A stretch of 64,000 nucleotides of DNA from Comamonas thiooxydans (GTDB lineage Bacteria; Pseudomonadota; Gammaproteobacteria; Burkholderiales; Burkholderiaceae_C), in assembly GCF_002157685.2 (NCBI RefSeq), contig NZ_AP026738.1, forward strand, positions 248,001 through 312,000. Reading direction: 5' to 3'. Positions 25,905-34,416 of the stretch are shown one piece after another. The stretch's first letter is position 1, and each line of letters begins with the position of its first letter. A program made the translations under genes and the position numbers. The notes under the pieces are model-generated. The model searched no databases and was not told the DNA's origin. It worked only from the letters and a program-made list of their open reading frames with translations.

Positions 25905-26786
25905 ATGGATTCGCTCACCCCTTTGCGCGCCTTTCGGCGCATTGTTGAACTGGGCAGCATTGCCAGGGCAGCCGACGCACTCGATCTTTCCTCGGCGGCT
26001 CTCAGCAAGCAGTTGCGCGCGCTGGAGGCACAGCTGGGAGCGGTGCTGATCCAGCGCACCACACGCCGCATGAGTCTGACCGATACCGGCCGGGCCTATT
26101 ACGCCGAATGCTGTCGGCTGCTGGATGGCTTTGACATGCTGGAGCAATCGGTGCGGGCGCAGTCTCAGCAGGTGACCGGGCGGCTGCGCGTGAACGCGCC
26201 GCTGTCGTTTGCGCTGAGCACGCTGGCGCCGCTGCTGGCGCACTTCATGCAGCGCCATCCGCAATTGCAGCTCGATCTGTCCATGGAAGACCGGCTGGTG
26301 GACGCCGTGGGCCAGGGATTCGATGTCTCCATACGCCTGAGCGCCGAACTGGCGGATTCATCGCTGATTGCGCGGCGCCTGGCCTCGCTGTCGCAAATGC
26401 TGTGCGCTTCGCCGGCCTATTTGCAGCAACACGGCCGCCCGACCAGCGTGGCCGCGCTGCGTGGCCATGCGCTGCTGAACTACAGCCTGGCACAGGCTGA
26501 CGACGGCCTGCAAGTTCCGAGCGAAGCACGAGCCAGCGTCAACAACAGCCTGATGTTGCGAGAGCTGCTGGTGGCTGGCATGGGCATTGGTGCACTGCCG
26601 TCTTTTCTGGCCCGGCCAGCCATCGCCAAGGGCCAGCTGGAGGCGTTAGACCTGCAAGACTGGGCCGAGCAGCCGCGCCATGTCTACGTGGTCTACCCCA
26701 CGCAACGCCACCTGCAGCCCAAGGTGCGCGCCTTTGTGGACTTTCTGGCCGAGGCCCTGCCTGTGGCCATGAGTGGGGATTCTTGA
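25905..26786 (+). CDS. LysR family transcriptional regulator
   Basis: 293 residues. The N-terminal winged HTH includes FRRIVELGSIARAADALDLSSAALSKQLRALEAQLG (about residues 10-45), followed by the linker helix and a substrate-binding domain (GRLRVNAPLSFALSTLAPLLAHF). It belongs to the CrgA/AaeR-like branch of LysR. No clear ribosome site precedes the ATG. It is codirectional with the aldarate operon (131 bases after it) and with the DsbA-like gene (92 bases before that gene), so its target is unclear. Confidence 0.9.
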   Translation: MDSLTPLRAFRRIVELGSIARAADALDLSSAALSKQLRALEAQLGAVLIQRTTRRMSLTDTGRAYYAECCRLLDGFDMLEQSVRAQSQQVTGRLRVNAPLSFALSTLAPLLAHFMQRHPQLQLDLSMEDRLVDAVGQGFDVSIRLSAELADSSLIARRLASLSQMLCASPAYLQQHGRPTSVAALRGHALLNYSLAQADDGLQVPSEARASVNNSLMLRELLVAGMGIGALPSFLARPAIAKGQLEALDLQDWAEQPRHVYVVYPTQRHLQPKVRAFVDFLAEALPVAMSGDS

Positions 26787-26808
26787 CGCTGGATTAAGAG
26801 TTTCTCAA

Positions 26809-26840
26809 GCGCAGGCCTCTTACTCCTGCGAGGCCTGCGC
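26809..26840 (+). terminator. Hairpin after the LysR gene
   Basis: An 11-bp stem (GCGCAGGCCTC/GAGGCCTGCGC) with a 10-base loop, without a T-tract. A possible terminator of the LysR transcript. Confidence 0.35.
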
Positions 26841-26878
26841 CCTACGCTTGCTGTCCATCAGCCATGAAGGACACAAGC

Positions 26879-27589
26879 ATGACGCAATGCCATGATTTTT
26901 CCTGCGCTCTGCCCGCGCAGGCCGCACCCCATCCAGCCTCTGACCCGGTCCTGTCCGCGGCAGCGCAGGCAGCTCCCACCATCGATTTCTTCCACGACGT
27001 GGTTTGCGGCTGGTGCTATGTGATGTCGCCGCGCCTGCGCCAGGTGGCTGGCGAGCTGGGCCTGCGCGTACGTCAGCGCAGCTTTGTGCTGCAAGCCTCT
27101 CGTGCCGAGATGGTGGCAAGGTTTGGCTCCATGGTGCAGGCCAAGCAGACCATTCTCGGGCACTGGGAGGCCTGCGCACGGCATGACGACACACAGCGCA
27201 TCGACATCGAAGGCATGCGCCGCGAAGCCTTTGAGTACCCCAGCGGCCTGGCCGGCGCACTGGCCTGCCAGGCCGCCCAGATCCTGGAGGGCGACGAGGC
27301 CCACTGGAATCTGTTCGATGCCATACAGCACGCCCATATGAGTGCCCATCGCAACATAGGCGACGCCGAGGTGCTGCTGGACATCGCCACGCACACCGGC
27401 TTCGAGCGCAATGCTTTTGCACGCTGCATGGAAAGTGCCGAGGCCTTGAACATGGTTCACCAGGACCTCGCACTGGCTCAGCACCTGGGCCTGCGCAGCA
27501 TTCCCACCTTGATCGCCCAGGGCCTGCCACCGCTGCAGACCCAGCCCCTGAACATGCTGCGTGAACGGCTGCGCGCCCTGGTGGGCTAA
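26879..27589 (+). CDS. DsbA family (FrnE-like) thioredoxin-fold protein
   Basis: 236 residues. The CGWC redox motif is at residues 43-46 in FFHDVVCGWCYVMSPRL, followed by a helical insertion and a C-terminal thioredoxin half with the cis-proline segment LRSIPTLIA. The ATG at 26879 is preferred because AAGGA sits seven bases upstream; an ATG five codons earlier lacks a ribosome site. There is no convincing signal peptide, so it is probably cytoplasmic like FrnE rather than a periplasmic disulfide oxidase. The substrate is unknown. It precedes the secreted cyclase gene by 60 bases. Confidence 0.82.
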   Translation: MTQCHDFSCALPAQAAPHPASDPVLSAAAQAAPTIDFFHDVVCGWCYVMSPRLRQVAGELGLRVRQRSFVLQASRAEMVARFGSMVQAKQTILGHWEACARHDDTQRIDIEGMRREAFEYPSGLAGALACQAAQILEGDEAHWNLFDAIQHAHMSAHRNIGDAEVLLDIATHTGFERNAFARCMESAEALNMVHQDLALAQHLGLRSIPTLIAQGLPPLQTQPLNMLRERLRALVG

Positions 27590-27649
27590 GCCATTTCCTC
27601 TCACTTTTTCACTCGCGCCGAAAGGCGCACCGCCTCCTAGGAAACACTC

Positions 27650-28678
27650 ATGAACTTCTCTTTCCGCGCCCGTGTCCGGCGCTTGCCCACCCTGTTGCTC
27701 GCGATGGCAGCAGTGTTCTCCGGCCTGGCTCATGCCCACGGTGGCCACACGCTCCCGGCCGGCGCCCGCCAGGACGTGGGCACCAGCCCCTGGGGGCCGG
27801 CCGACGAGATCGGCCGCCTGAACCTGATCACGCCCGCCTCGCGCGCTGCCATCCTGCAGCGCATCACGGGCGGCCAGGTCTATGACCTGGCCACCGAGTA
27901 CTACGTGGGAATGCCCAGCTGGCAGGACGCAGGCGATCCGCACTACCAGTTCTGGATGACGCACACGCCGCGCGGCACCGTGGTGGACGACCCCATGAAC
28001 GTAGGCAAGGACATGAACGCCACGCGCAGCTACACGGGCACGGCGTTCTCCATGTACAGCCACACGGGCACGCACATCGACGCGCTCAACCACTTCGGCA
28101 TACGCGGCAGGATCTGGAACGGCTTCAGCGCCGACCAGCACCTGGGCGACCGGGGCTGGCAGCGCACGGGCATAGAGAAATTCCCGCCGCTGGTGGCGCG
28201 CGGCGTGCTGATTGATGTGGCGGCCGCCAAGGGCGTCGACATGCTTCCCGACCAGTACCGGATCACGCGCCAGGACCTCAAGGACGCGCTGGCACGCCAG
28301 AACGTGACGCTGCAGGAGGGCGATGTCGTGCTGATTCGCACGGGTCGCATGAAGCTCTACGACCAACCCCAGGCCTATATGGCCAAACCCCCGGGGCTGG
28401 GCCTGGATGCCGCGCGCTTTCTGGCAGAGGATGCCGGCGCCATGATTGTCGGCGCCGACAACCTGAGCCTGGAGACTTTCCCCTCAGAAGTGGACGATGA
28501 CTATGTGCCGTTGCACAGCTACCTGCTGGCGCAGCAAGGCATTCCCATCATGGAGTTGGTGGCCCTGGACGGGCTCTCGCGAGACAAGGTTTATGAGTTC
28601 GTATTCATCGGAAACCCGTTGAAGATCCGAGGCGGCGACGCCGCGCCGCTGCGCCCGATTGCCATTCCGGTGCACTGA
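27650..28678 (+). CDS. Cyclase family protein (kynurenine formamidase-like), exported
   Basis: 342 residues including a signal peptide (RRLPTLLLAMAAVFSGLAHA). The family metal-binding motif HTGTHIDALNH is at residues 138-148 (His138, His142, Asp144, His148). Other landmarks are GPADEIGRLNLITP near 49-62 and GADNLSLETFP. These metal-dependent hydrolases include kynurenine formamidase and isatin hydrolase. Export to the periplasm and the larger size separate it from the cytoplasmic KynB type. The substrate is unknown. Confidence 0.85.
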   Translation: MNFSFRARVRRLPTLLLAMAAVFSGLAHAHGGHTLPAGARQDVGTSPWGPADEIGRLNLITPASRAAILQRITGGQVYDLATEYYVGMPSWQDAGDPHYQFWMTHTPRGTVVDDPMNVGKDMNATRSYTGTAFSMYSHTGTHIDALNHFGIRGRIWNGFSADQHLGDRGWQRTGIEKFPPLVARGVLIDVAAAKGVDMLPDQYRITRQDLKDALARQNVTLQEGDVVLIRTGRMKLYDQPQAYMAKPPGLGLDAARFLAEDAGAMIVGADNLSLETFPSEVDDDYVPLHSYLLAQQGIPIMELVALDGLSRDKVYEFVFIGNPLKIRGGDAAPLRPIAIPVH

Positions 28679-28773
28679 GTGCTGCACTCCACGCGGCCTG
28701 TGCCGCACCCGCACCTGCAGTGCTAGTCGCGCAGCGATGCGGGAGCGGCGCAGGCACCCGGTGTTTCAGAGGG

Positions 28774-29469
28774 TCAGAAAAACAGTGTTCGTACCCAGGG
28801 CGCGGCCAGCACGTTGACGGCACCGGCAATCATCATCACCAGCGATGCCATCACGGCCTGTACCTCGCCGGCCTGGCGCGCCCTGGCCACGCCGCTGCCA
28901 TGGGCGGCGCCGCCCCAGCTGGCGCCCGTGGCCAGCTTGCTGCGGATGCGGGGCAGCACACGCAGCACGGTCTCGCCCAGCAGCATGGCACTGACCCCGG
29001 TCAGCAGCACGAACAGCGCCGCCAGATCGGTGGGGCCGCCCAGCACTTTCTCGGCCTCGATCGCAAACGGTGTCGTGATGCTGCGCACGGCCAGGCCTTT
29101 TTGCAGCGCCTCGGACAGGCCGAACATATCGGCAAACGCAATGGTGGTGGAGATGGAGACCAGGCTGGCCATGACCACTCCGGTGGCAATCGACATCCAG
29201 TGCTTGCGCAGCAGCTTGCGGTTCTCGTACAGCGGCAGTGCAAATGCCACCGTGGTGGGGCCCAGCAGCCAGACCAGCCAGTGTGTCTGGGCAATGTATT
29301 GGGGGTAGCTGACATGGGTCAGCAGCGACAGGCCGATCAGCACCATGGGAGTGGCAACGATGGGCATCAGCAACGGGTGGGGATGCTTGCGATACAGGCG
29401 CTTGTTGACCCAGTAGCAGGCCACGGTGGCCAGCAGCGACAGCAGGCCGATGACTTCATTCGACAGCAT
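28774..29469 (-). CDS. lrgB: LrgB/CidB family membrane protein
   Basis: 231 residues, eight or so hydrophobic segments. It contains the LrgB core GPTTVAFALPLYENRKLLRKHW near 70-90 and SITTPFAIEAEKVLGGPTDLAALFVLLTGVSAMLLG, and ends with a helix. LrgA/LrgB pairs form holin/antiholin-like complexes; plant and bacterial homologues transport glycolate or other three-carbon acids. It starts three bases after the lrgA stop, so the two are translated together. Confidence 0.92.
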   Translation of the reverse strand: MLSNEVIGLLSLLATVACYWVNKRLYRKHPHPLLMPIVATPMVLIGLSLLTHVSYPQYIAQTHWLVWLLGPTTVAFALPLYENRKLLRKHWMSIATGVVMASLVSISTTIAFADMFGLSEALQKGLAVRSITTPFAIEAEKVLGGPTDLAALFVLLTGVSAMLLGETVLRVLPRIRSKLATGASWGGAAHGSGVARARQAGEVQAVMASLVMMIAGAVNVLAAPWVRTLFF

Positions 29470-29472
29470 GGC

Positions 29473-29940
29473 TTACTCCTTGCCGGCTTCGCGGCTGGAC
29501 TTGCGCCTTGCCAGCCACAGCTCGAAGCGATAGACACGATCGACTGCCAGTGCAGTCACAGCCATCACGCAGGCTGTGCTGGCCACGATGACGGCCAGAA
29601 TGCGCAGGCCCTGGTGGCGTATCAGATCAGGGTATTCGGTGACCACCAGCATGGCGGGCACAAAGAACAGCAGCATCTCGGCCAGCAGCCAGTTGGTGCC
29701 GCTTTGCAGCCAGCGTGCCTTGACCAGGCCCGAAAAAAGGCCCACGGCCAGCAGGCCGAAACCGATCAGGCCGGCCGGCATGCTCCAGCCGAAATGCTGA
29801 CGCAGCACATCCATGGCAATCCAGATGGCGCTGAGCAGGCACACTTGCAGCACGGCCTTGAGCAGTTGCCAGAGTGTTTGGACAAGAGAATGGCTGTAGC
29901 CCTGGGCGCGAGGGGCTACAGCTTCCGTAATCTGTGACAT
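29473..29940 (-). CDS. lrgA: CidA/LrgA family holin-like membrane protein
   Basis: About 155 residues with four membrane segments and the family core PAGLIGFGLLAVGLFSGLVKARWLQSGTNWLLAEMLLFFVPAMLVV. The ATG at 29940 is the best fit to family length; an upstream in-frame ATG at 30000 would extend into the divergent promoter region. There is no strong ribosome site for either. First gene of the lrgAB operon, divergent from a LysR gene that probably regulates it. Confidence 0.87.
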   Translation of the reverse strand: MSQITEAVAPRAQGYSHSLVQTLWQLLKAVLQVCLLSAIWIAMDVLRQHFGWSMPAGLIGFGLLAVGLFSGLVKARWLQSGTNWLLAEMLLFFVPAMLVVTEYPDLIRHQGLRILAVIVASTACVMAVTALAVDRVYRFELWLARRKSSREAGKE

Positions 29941-29969
29941 GGGTGAAATTCTAGGGTTTTCACCTATAT

Positions 29970-29980
29970 TCATAAAATGA
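29970..29980. promoter_or_regulatory. AT-rich palindrome in the lrgAB/LysR divergent region
   Basis: TCAT-AAA-ATGA, with a further TTTTCAT copy just to the right, lies in an unusually AT-rich 60-base patch between the two start codons. This is where a LysR-type regulator would bind. Confidence 0.4.
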
Positions 29981-30017
29981 CTTATTTTCATTTTTTCCAT
30001 GCGTAAAAGGAATTGTC

Positions 30018-30932
30018 ATGGACTTGCGCGCCCTGCGCTATTTCATTGAGGTGGTGCGCCAGAATGGCTTTACCCGCGCGGCCGAAACCCTGCATGTGAC
30101 CCAGCCCACTATCAGCAAGATGGTCAAGGCGCTGGAAGATGAGTTCGGTGGCCGTTTGCTGCTGCGCGAGGGGCGGGGCGTACAGCTCACCGATGCCGGC
30201 CAGGTGGTCTATGACCGCGGACTGGACATTCTTGAACAGGCCCAGCTGCTGCGCCGCCAGGTGGCCGAGGTGGATCACATTACACGCGGCGAACTGTCCC
30301 TGGGCATCATGCCCACCACGGGCCATTACATGGCGCCGGTGATCGCGCTGTTCCAGCAGCGCTATCCGGGTGTGAACCTGCAGGTCAACGAGCAGGGGGC
30401 ACGTGCCCAGTACCAGCTGATCCAGGAAGGCCAGCTGGATATGGCGCTGGGCCTGTTCTCAGCCCCCGATCCTGCGCTGGAGCGCTACACCGTGGCACGC
30501 CAGAAGACGCGCGTGGTGCTGTCGGCCCGGCAGGTGCCAGACTCCGACCAGCCCATGCGCTGGAGCGATCTGCGCGACCTGCCGTTTGTGCTCTACACCT
30601 CGGACTTTGCTCTGCACGAGCATGTGCTGCAGCAATGCCAGGCGGCTGGCTTCACGCCACAGGTCAAGCTGCAGACACGCTACTGGGATTTCATAGGCCA
30701 TCTGGTCGCGGCCCAGGTGGGCGTGGCCGTGATGTTCGAGCATGTCATTGCCCGCTATGACCCGCAGCGCGTGGCCAGCCGCCCGCTGGTGGAACCCGAG
30801 ATCCCCTGGGATGTGGCGCTGATGTGGCGGCCCGGCTACCTGTCGCGTGCGGCCCAGGCCTGGCTGAACTGCGTGCGTGAGGTTTATCCACAGCCGCTCC
30901 TCGGTGCTGCTTTTCCGAATTTTCAAAACTGA
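30018..30932 (+). CDS. LysR family regulator (CidR-like)
   Basis: 304 residues. HTH in YFIEVVRQNGFTRAAETLHVTQPTISKMVKALEDEFG (residues 8-45), then a type 2 periplasmic-binding effector domain starting RGELSLGIMPTTGHYMAP. Divergent from lrgAB, the same layout as CidR/cidAB in Gram-positives. It is the likely activator of lrgAB, perhaps responding to acetate or pyruvate overflow (inference from the family). Its stop codon is embedded in a TGATAGCTG repeat. Confidence 0.9.
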   Translation: MDLRALRYFIEVVRQNGFTRAAETLHVTQPTISKMVKALEDEFGGRLLLREGRGVQLTDAGQVVYDRGLDILEQAQLLRRQVAEVDHITRGELSLGIMPTTGHYMAPVIALFQQRYPGVNLQVNEQGARAQYQLIQEGQLDMALGLFSAPDPALERYTVARQKTRVVLSARQVPDSDQPMRWSDLRDLPFVLYTSDFALHEHVLQQCQAAGFTPQVKLQTRYWDFIGHLVAAQVGVAVMFEHVIARYDPQRVASRPLVEPEIPWDVALMWRPGYLSRAAQAWLNCVREVYPQPLLGAAFPNFQN

Positions 30933-30976
30933 TAGCTGTTTTCCATTGTCCGGTAAGCGATACAAGGCTTTTTTAT
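30926..30976 (+). repeat. TGATAGCTG dispersed repeat
   Basis: AAAACTGATAGCTG followed by an inverted TTGT...ACAA pair and a T-run. The gene's TGA stop is part of the element. The T6 at the end (30970-30975) might let it act as a weak terminator. Confidence 0.55.
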
Positions 30977-31017
30977 GCTTGATGTCAGTTCTGGTCTTTG
31001 TTGCTAAGCTCGTTGCC

Positions 31018-31653
31018 ATGCCCCGCCCGTTCTCTTCCAATCGCTCCAGCAACTTGCGCCGCAGCACCGTGGTGCGCCAGCCCGCGCCCCGGCCCGAGGT
31101 CACGCGTCTGCTGTGCTTTCACAAGCCCTATGGAGTGCTCAGCCAGTTCACGCCCGAGGGCAAGTGGCAGGGCCTCAAGGACTGGATCGATGTGCCTGGT
31201 GTCTATGTGGCGGGCCGGCTCGATGCCGACAGTGAAGGCCTGCTGCTGCTGACCAATGACGGCCAGTTGCAGGCCCGCATTGCCGATCCGCGCCACAAGA
31301 TGGAGAAGACCTACTGGGTGCAGGTCGAAGGCATGCCCGACGAGGCTGCTTTGCAGCGCCTGCGCGAGGGCGTGGAGTTGAGCGACGGCAAGACACTGCC
31401 CGCCAAGGCCCGCCTGATAGAGCCCCAGCCCCTGATGTGGCCGCGCAACCCGCCGATTCGCGTGCGCCAGAACATTCCCGATTGCTGGATCGAGCTCATC
31501 ATCCGCGAGGGCAGGAACCGCCAGGTGCGTCGCATGACGGCAGCCGTCGGCCACCCCACGCTGCGCCTGGTGCGCATGGCCGTGGGGCCTTATTCGATTG
31601 AAGGGGTGGAGCCCGGCCAGTGGCTGGATGTGTTGCCGCTCAGTGGTTCTTAG
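31018..31653 (+). CDS. rluE: 23S rRNA pseudouridine synthase, RluE/RsuA family
   Basis: 211 residues from the ATG at 31018 (MPRPFSSNRSS); a longer upstream frame is not family-like. The catalytic aspartate is in GRLDADSEGLLLLTNDG. The opening LLCFHKPYGVLSQFTPEGKWQGLKDW and the closing GRNRQVRRMTAAVGHPTLRLVRMAVG are the RluE/RsuA signature blocks. There is no N-terminal S4 domain, which fits RluE (E. coli modifies U2457 of 23S rRNA). The last four bases overlap the convergent gene. Confidence 0.93.
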   Translation: MPRPFSSNRSSNLRRSTVVRQPAPRPEVTRLLCFHKPYGVLSQFTPEGKWQGLKDWIDVPGVYVAGRLDADSEGLLLLTNDGQLQARIADPRHKMEKTYWVQVEGMPDEAALQRLREGVELSDGKTLPAKARLIEPQPLMWPRNPPIRVRQNIPDCWIELIIREGRNRQVRRMTAAVGHPTLRLVRMAVGPYSIEGVEPGQWLDVLPLSGS

Positions 31654-32735
31654 CGCAAAGTATCGAGCCGCAGCAGCTCATCTTCATCCTCCGGCAAGGT
31701 CGCTGCCTGCCAGCGCGGCAGAGCCGGCCAGGGGCGAAAGCGACTCCATCCCACTTGCACCTCCTGCAGATTGCCCCGCAGCAATGGAATAGCGGTCGTC
31801 AGCTCGGATTGGCGAGTCCGCACGCATTCGCGCAGCGATTGCATGGCTTGCTGGCCACGCCCGAAAAAGCGCTGTCTGCCCAACCAATCGGGGGACGGCT
31901 GGCATTGGGCATAGGCCAGTGGCAGGCTGCTGACCTCTCCTTCCACCACGGAAATCAGGGCCTGCAGATGCATGTTGAGTTGCTCCTGCGGCATCAGACC
32001 CGCCAGTTGCAACTCCAGCGCATCTTTATGAAAACGATAGCGTGCGGGCAGGGCGGCGCTCAGGGTATAGCTGCCGCCACTGCGCGAGCGGGCACGGTGA
32101 CTCAGGATGCGGCTGCCTTGCTCCAGCATCGGGCGGACCAACTGCAACAAGGCCTGCTGGTGCTCGGCATCGTTGTGCTTCAGGGGGATGCGCAACTGCG
32201 TGCTGTCATAGCCCCGCCATTGCTCGCGCCAGACCATCCAGCCCGCCGTATGCGGTACGAAGAAAATCAGGGTGATAAGGGACAGCATGGGCACAATGCC
32301 CGCTGCCAGCGACCAGGCCGCCCTGATCTCGGCAGCGGCAGAGGCCTCCTCACCCAGGCTGACGAGATTGCCGCTCAGCTTGATGAGGGTGGCAAGACTG
32401 ATGGCAAAGACCAGGCCACAGATCAGAGAAAGCTGCTCGGGCGAATAAAGGCTATCGGGCAGATGAATCAGTGTGGCCAGTGCGGCGGTACATCCCAGCA
32501 GAGCCACGGCTGCGGACAGCAGATAGAACAGGGCGCAAGGGGCCTGCTGCGGGACATCGAGAGCCGGGTTCTGCTCCAGCTCGCGCAGCAACTGCCTGCG
32601 GCGCCACCAGCGCAGCGGCTGCCAGAGCAGGGCGCTGACCGCCAGGCCGGCGAGCATGCTGATGAACAGCGCCGAAAAAGCCCATAGCAGCAAGGCTGCC
32701 ATCAGCAAGATACACAGTCCGGCCAACCAGTTCAT
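31650..32735 (-). CDS. Uncharacterised membrane protein
   Basis: 361 residues, family not recognised. The N-terminal half has five or six membrane segments: a double one at 1-40, then about 65-95, 100-125 and 140-170. A soluble C-terminal half of about 190 residues has no known motif. Codon use matches the neighbours, so it is probably native. It is convergent with rluE and overlaps it by four bases. Confidence 0.7.
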   Translation of the reverse strand: MNWLAGLCILLMAALLLWAFSALFISMLAGLAVSALLWQPLRWWRRRQLLRELEQNPALDVPQQAPCALFYLLSAAVALLGCTAALATLIHLPDSLYSPEQLSLICGLVFAISLATLIKLSGNLVSLGEEASAAAEIRAAWSLAAGIVPMLSLITLIFFVPHTAGWMVWREQWRGYDSTQLRIPLKHNDAEHQQALLQLVRPMLEQGSRILSHRARSRSGGSYTLSAALPARYRFHKDALELQLAGLMPQEQLNMHLQALISVVEGEVSSLPLAYAQCQPSPDWLGRQRFFGRGQQAMQSLRECVRTRQSELTTAIPLLRGNLQEVQVGWSRFRPWPALPRWQAATLPEDEDELLRLDTLR

Positions 32736-32750
32736 TCCCGCGATTGTCCT

Positions 32751-32805
32751 TTTGAATTGATAGCTGCTTGTGTTTGATGGACAAGCAATCTAGCCTGTTG
32801 TGAAT
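32751..32805 (+). repeat. TGATAGCTGCTTG dispersed repeat
   Basis: TTGAATTGATAGCTGCTTG, then GCTTGT...ACAAGC, which can pair as a hairpin. It lies upstream of the leftward membrane-protein gene. Confidence 0.6.
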
Positions 32806-32860
32806 GAAAAATCGCGCTGCCTGCAATCGCAGGTCAGCGCGATGGTCTGATGCTACAGGT

Positions 32861-33343
32861 TCAGCTGCAGCTCTTGTTGTTGGCGCCATGCATGCCGGCT
32901 GCTTTGGCATCGGCCTCGCTCATGTATTTGCCGTTCTTGGTCGTACCGTAAAAGCGGGTGCCGGGGCAGTGGTAGATCTTGCTGTCCTCATTGGCCCAGA
33001 CCTTGCCTGCACCGCCGCCAGGCGCGGCGGTCGCGGCCGGTTTGGCGCCTGCAGCAGCCTTGGCAGTGGCCTGCTGATCAATGCCCTTGCGGCCCGAGCA
33101 AGCTCCCTTGGAGGACGCCGCGCTCATGGTGGAGCCATCCTTGCAGACAAAGGTCTGCATGTCCGCCTTGGCAGCGGCAGGGGCCGGCGCTGCCTTTGCT
33201 GCGGGTTCTGCCGCCGGCTTGGCGGGCATGGGGGCTGTTTTGGCGGCCGGTGCGGCAGGCGCCGCTGCCGGAGCCTGGGCCAGGCTAGGCAATGAGCTGC
33301 TGACCAGGGCTGAAACCAGGCAAATCTTCCATAAATTGCGCAT
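32861..33343 (-). CDS. Secreted Ala/Pro-rich protein with DUF3761-like domain
   Basis: 160 residues. Signal peptide RNLWKICLVSALVSSSLPSLAQ, then an Ala/Pro/Lys low-complexity linker (about 24-60). A cysteine-containing segment, FVCKDGSTMSAASSKGACSGRKGI, resembles DUF3761. A C-terminal conserved block (VWANEDSKIYHCPGTRFYGTTKNGKYMSEADAKAAG) is widespread in proteobacterial exported proteins. A strong GGAGGGAG site precedes the ATG at 33343. Periplasmic or extracellular; function unknown. Confidence 0.8.
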   Translation of the reverse strand: MRNLWKICLVSALVSSSLPSLAQAPAAAPAAPAAKTAPMPAKPAAEPAAKAAPAPAAAKADMQTFVCKDGSTMSAASSKGACSGRKGIDQQATAKAAAGAKPAATAAPGGGAGKVWANEDSKIYHCPGTRFYGTTKNGKYMSEADAKAAGMHGANNKSCS

Positions 33344-33435
33344 ACGAACTCCCTCCAACAGATGTGATGTCACAAGGCGTGACAGGCGCATGCTGCTACG
33401 GAAGACCTGATTCCGCAAGTCTCGGTCGTCAGGCT

Positions 33436-34074
33436 TCAGGTCCCGCTGACATAGGGGTTCAGCTTGCGCTCGCGGCCGAAGCTGCTTTCCGGGCCATGCC
33501 CGGGGATGAAGATCGTCTGATCGCCCATGGGCCACAGCCGCTGCACGATGGAGTCGATCAGCTGCTGATGATTGCCCTGAGGGAAGTCCGTGCGGCCTAT
33601 GCTGCCGGCAAACAGCACATCGCCGACAAAGGCGCGGTCGATCTGCGGCGAGTGGAAGACCACATGGCCGGGCGTGTGGCCGGGGCAGTGGCGCACGTTC
33701 AGCGTTTCCTGGCCGATGGTCACGGTGTCGCCGTCATGCAGCCAGCGCGTGGGCACAAAGGGGTCTGAGTGGGGAAAGCCGAACATGGCGCCCTGTTGGG
33801 GCAGGCCGTCGATCCAGAACTGGTCGCCTTCATGCGGGCCGATGATGGGCAAGGCGTGCTTGGCCGCGAGCTCGCTGGTGCCTCCGGCATGGTCGATATG
33901 GGCGTGGGTGATCCAGATGGCCTTGAGATTCAGGCCCAGGCGCTCCACCTCCCACTCGATCTGCTCGATATCACCGCCGGGGTCGATGACGGCCGCATCC
34001 ATGGTCTGGTCGCACCAGACGAGAGAGCAGTTCTGTTGAAAGGCGGTGACGGGGACGGTGTGATATTGCAACAT
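33436..34074 (-). CDS. MBL-fold metallo-hydrolase (glyoxalase II-like, YcbL type)
   Basis: 212 residues from the ATG at 34074 (MLQYHTVPVTAFQQNC). The zinc motif THAHIDHAGG is near residues 57-66, with further ligands in HCPGHTPGHVVF, FVGDVLFAGSIGR and IPGHGPES. The family (YcbL/GloB-like) hydrolyses S-lactoylglutathione or related thioesters; the length fits YcbL rather than full GloB. It precedes the DUF3761-type gene on the same strand by 92 bases. Confidence 0.9.
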   Translation of the reverse strand: MLQYHTVPVTAFQQNCSLVWCDQTMDAAVIDPGGDIEQIEWEVERLGLNLKAIWITHAHIDHAGGTSELAAKHALPIIGPHEGDQFWIDGLPQQGAMFGFPHSDPFVPTRWLHDGDTVTIGQETLNVRHCPGHTPGHVVFHSPQIDRAFVGDVLFAGSIGRTDFPQGNHQQLIDSIVQRLWPMGDQTIFIPGHGPESSFGRERKLNPYVSGT

Positions 34075-34416
34075 GGGTGACTTGTATTTTTCGGGCGTTT
34101 GCGTAGTCTCGCGGTCAGCGAACCCCGCAAGCATGACACGGCATGACACGCGCATCAAAAATGCCCGCTCAGATTCTGGCGTCATCCCTCATTTGAGCTA
34201 GCATGGATGCGAGTGCCCCATTTTGGTGCGGGCTGCTAAAACGTATTTGTGCTGCAAGGCAGCGGGCAGTCGCTTCATGGGAAGCGGCCCGACACAGTTT
34301 CAAGATCGTTCAGGCCGTGCCAATGCCCATGCAATACAAGTTCCTCCCACGGGCAGGAATGGCAGGGGACGGGTCGGTCTGGAGGAAAACCGTTTTTAAA
34401 CTCCAGGAGACTCTGC
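34075..34416. other. Divergent intergenic region before pntA
   Basis: About 340 bases with no gene I can support. It should carry the promoters of the MBL hydrolase and of pntAB. AGGAG before the pntA ATG is the only clear signal, and no riboswitch or hairpin terminator is evident. Confidence 0.45.
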
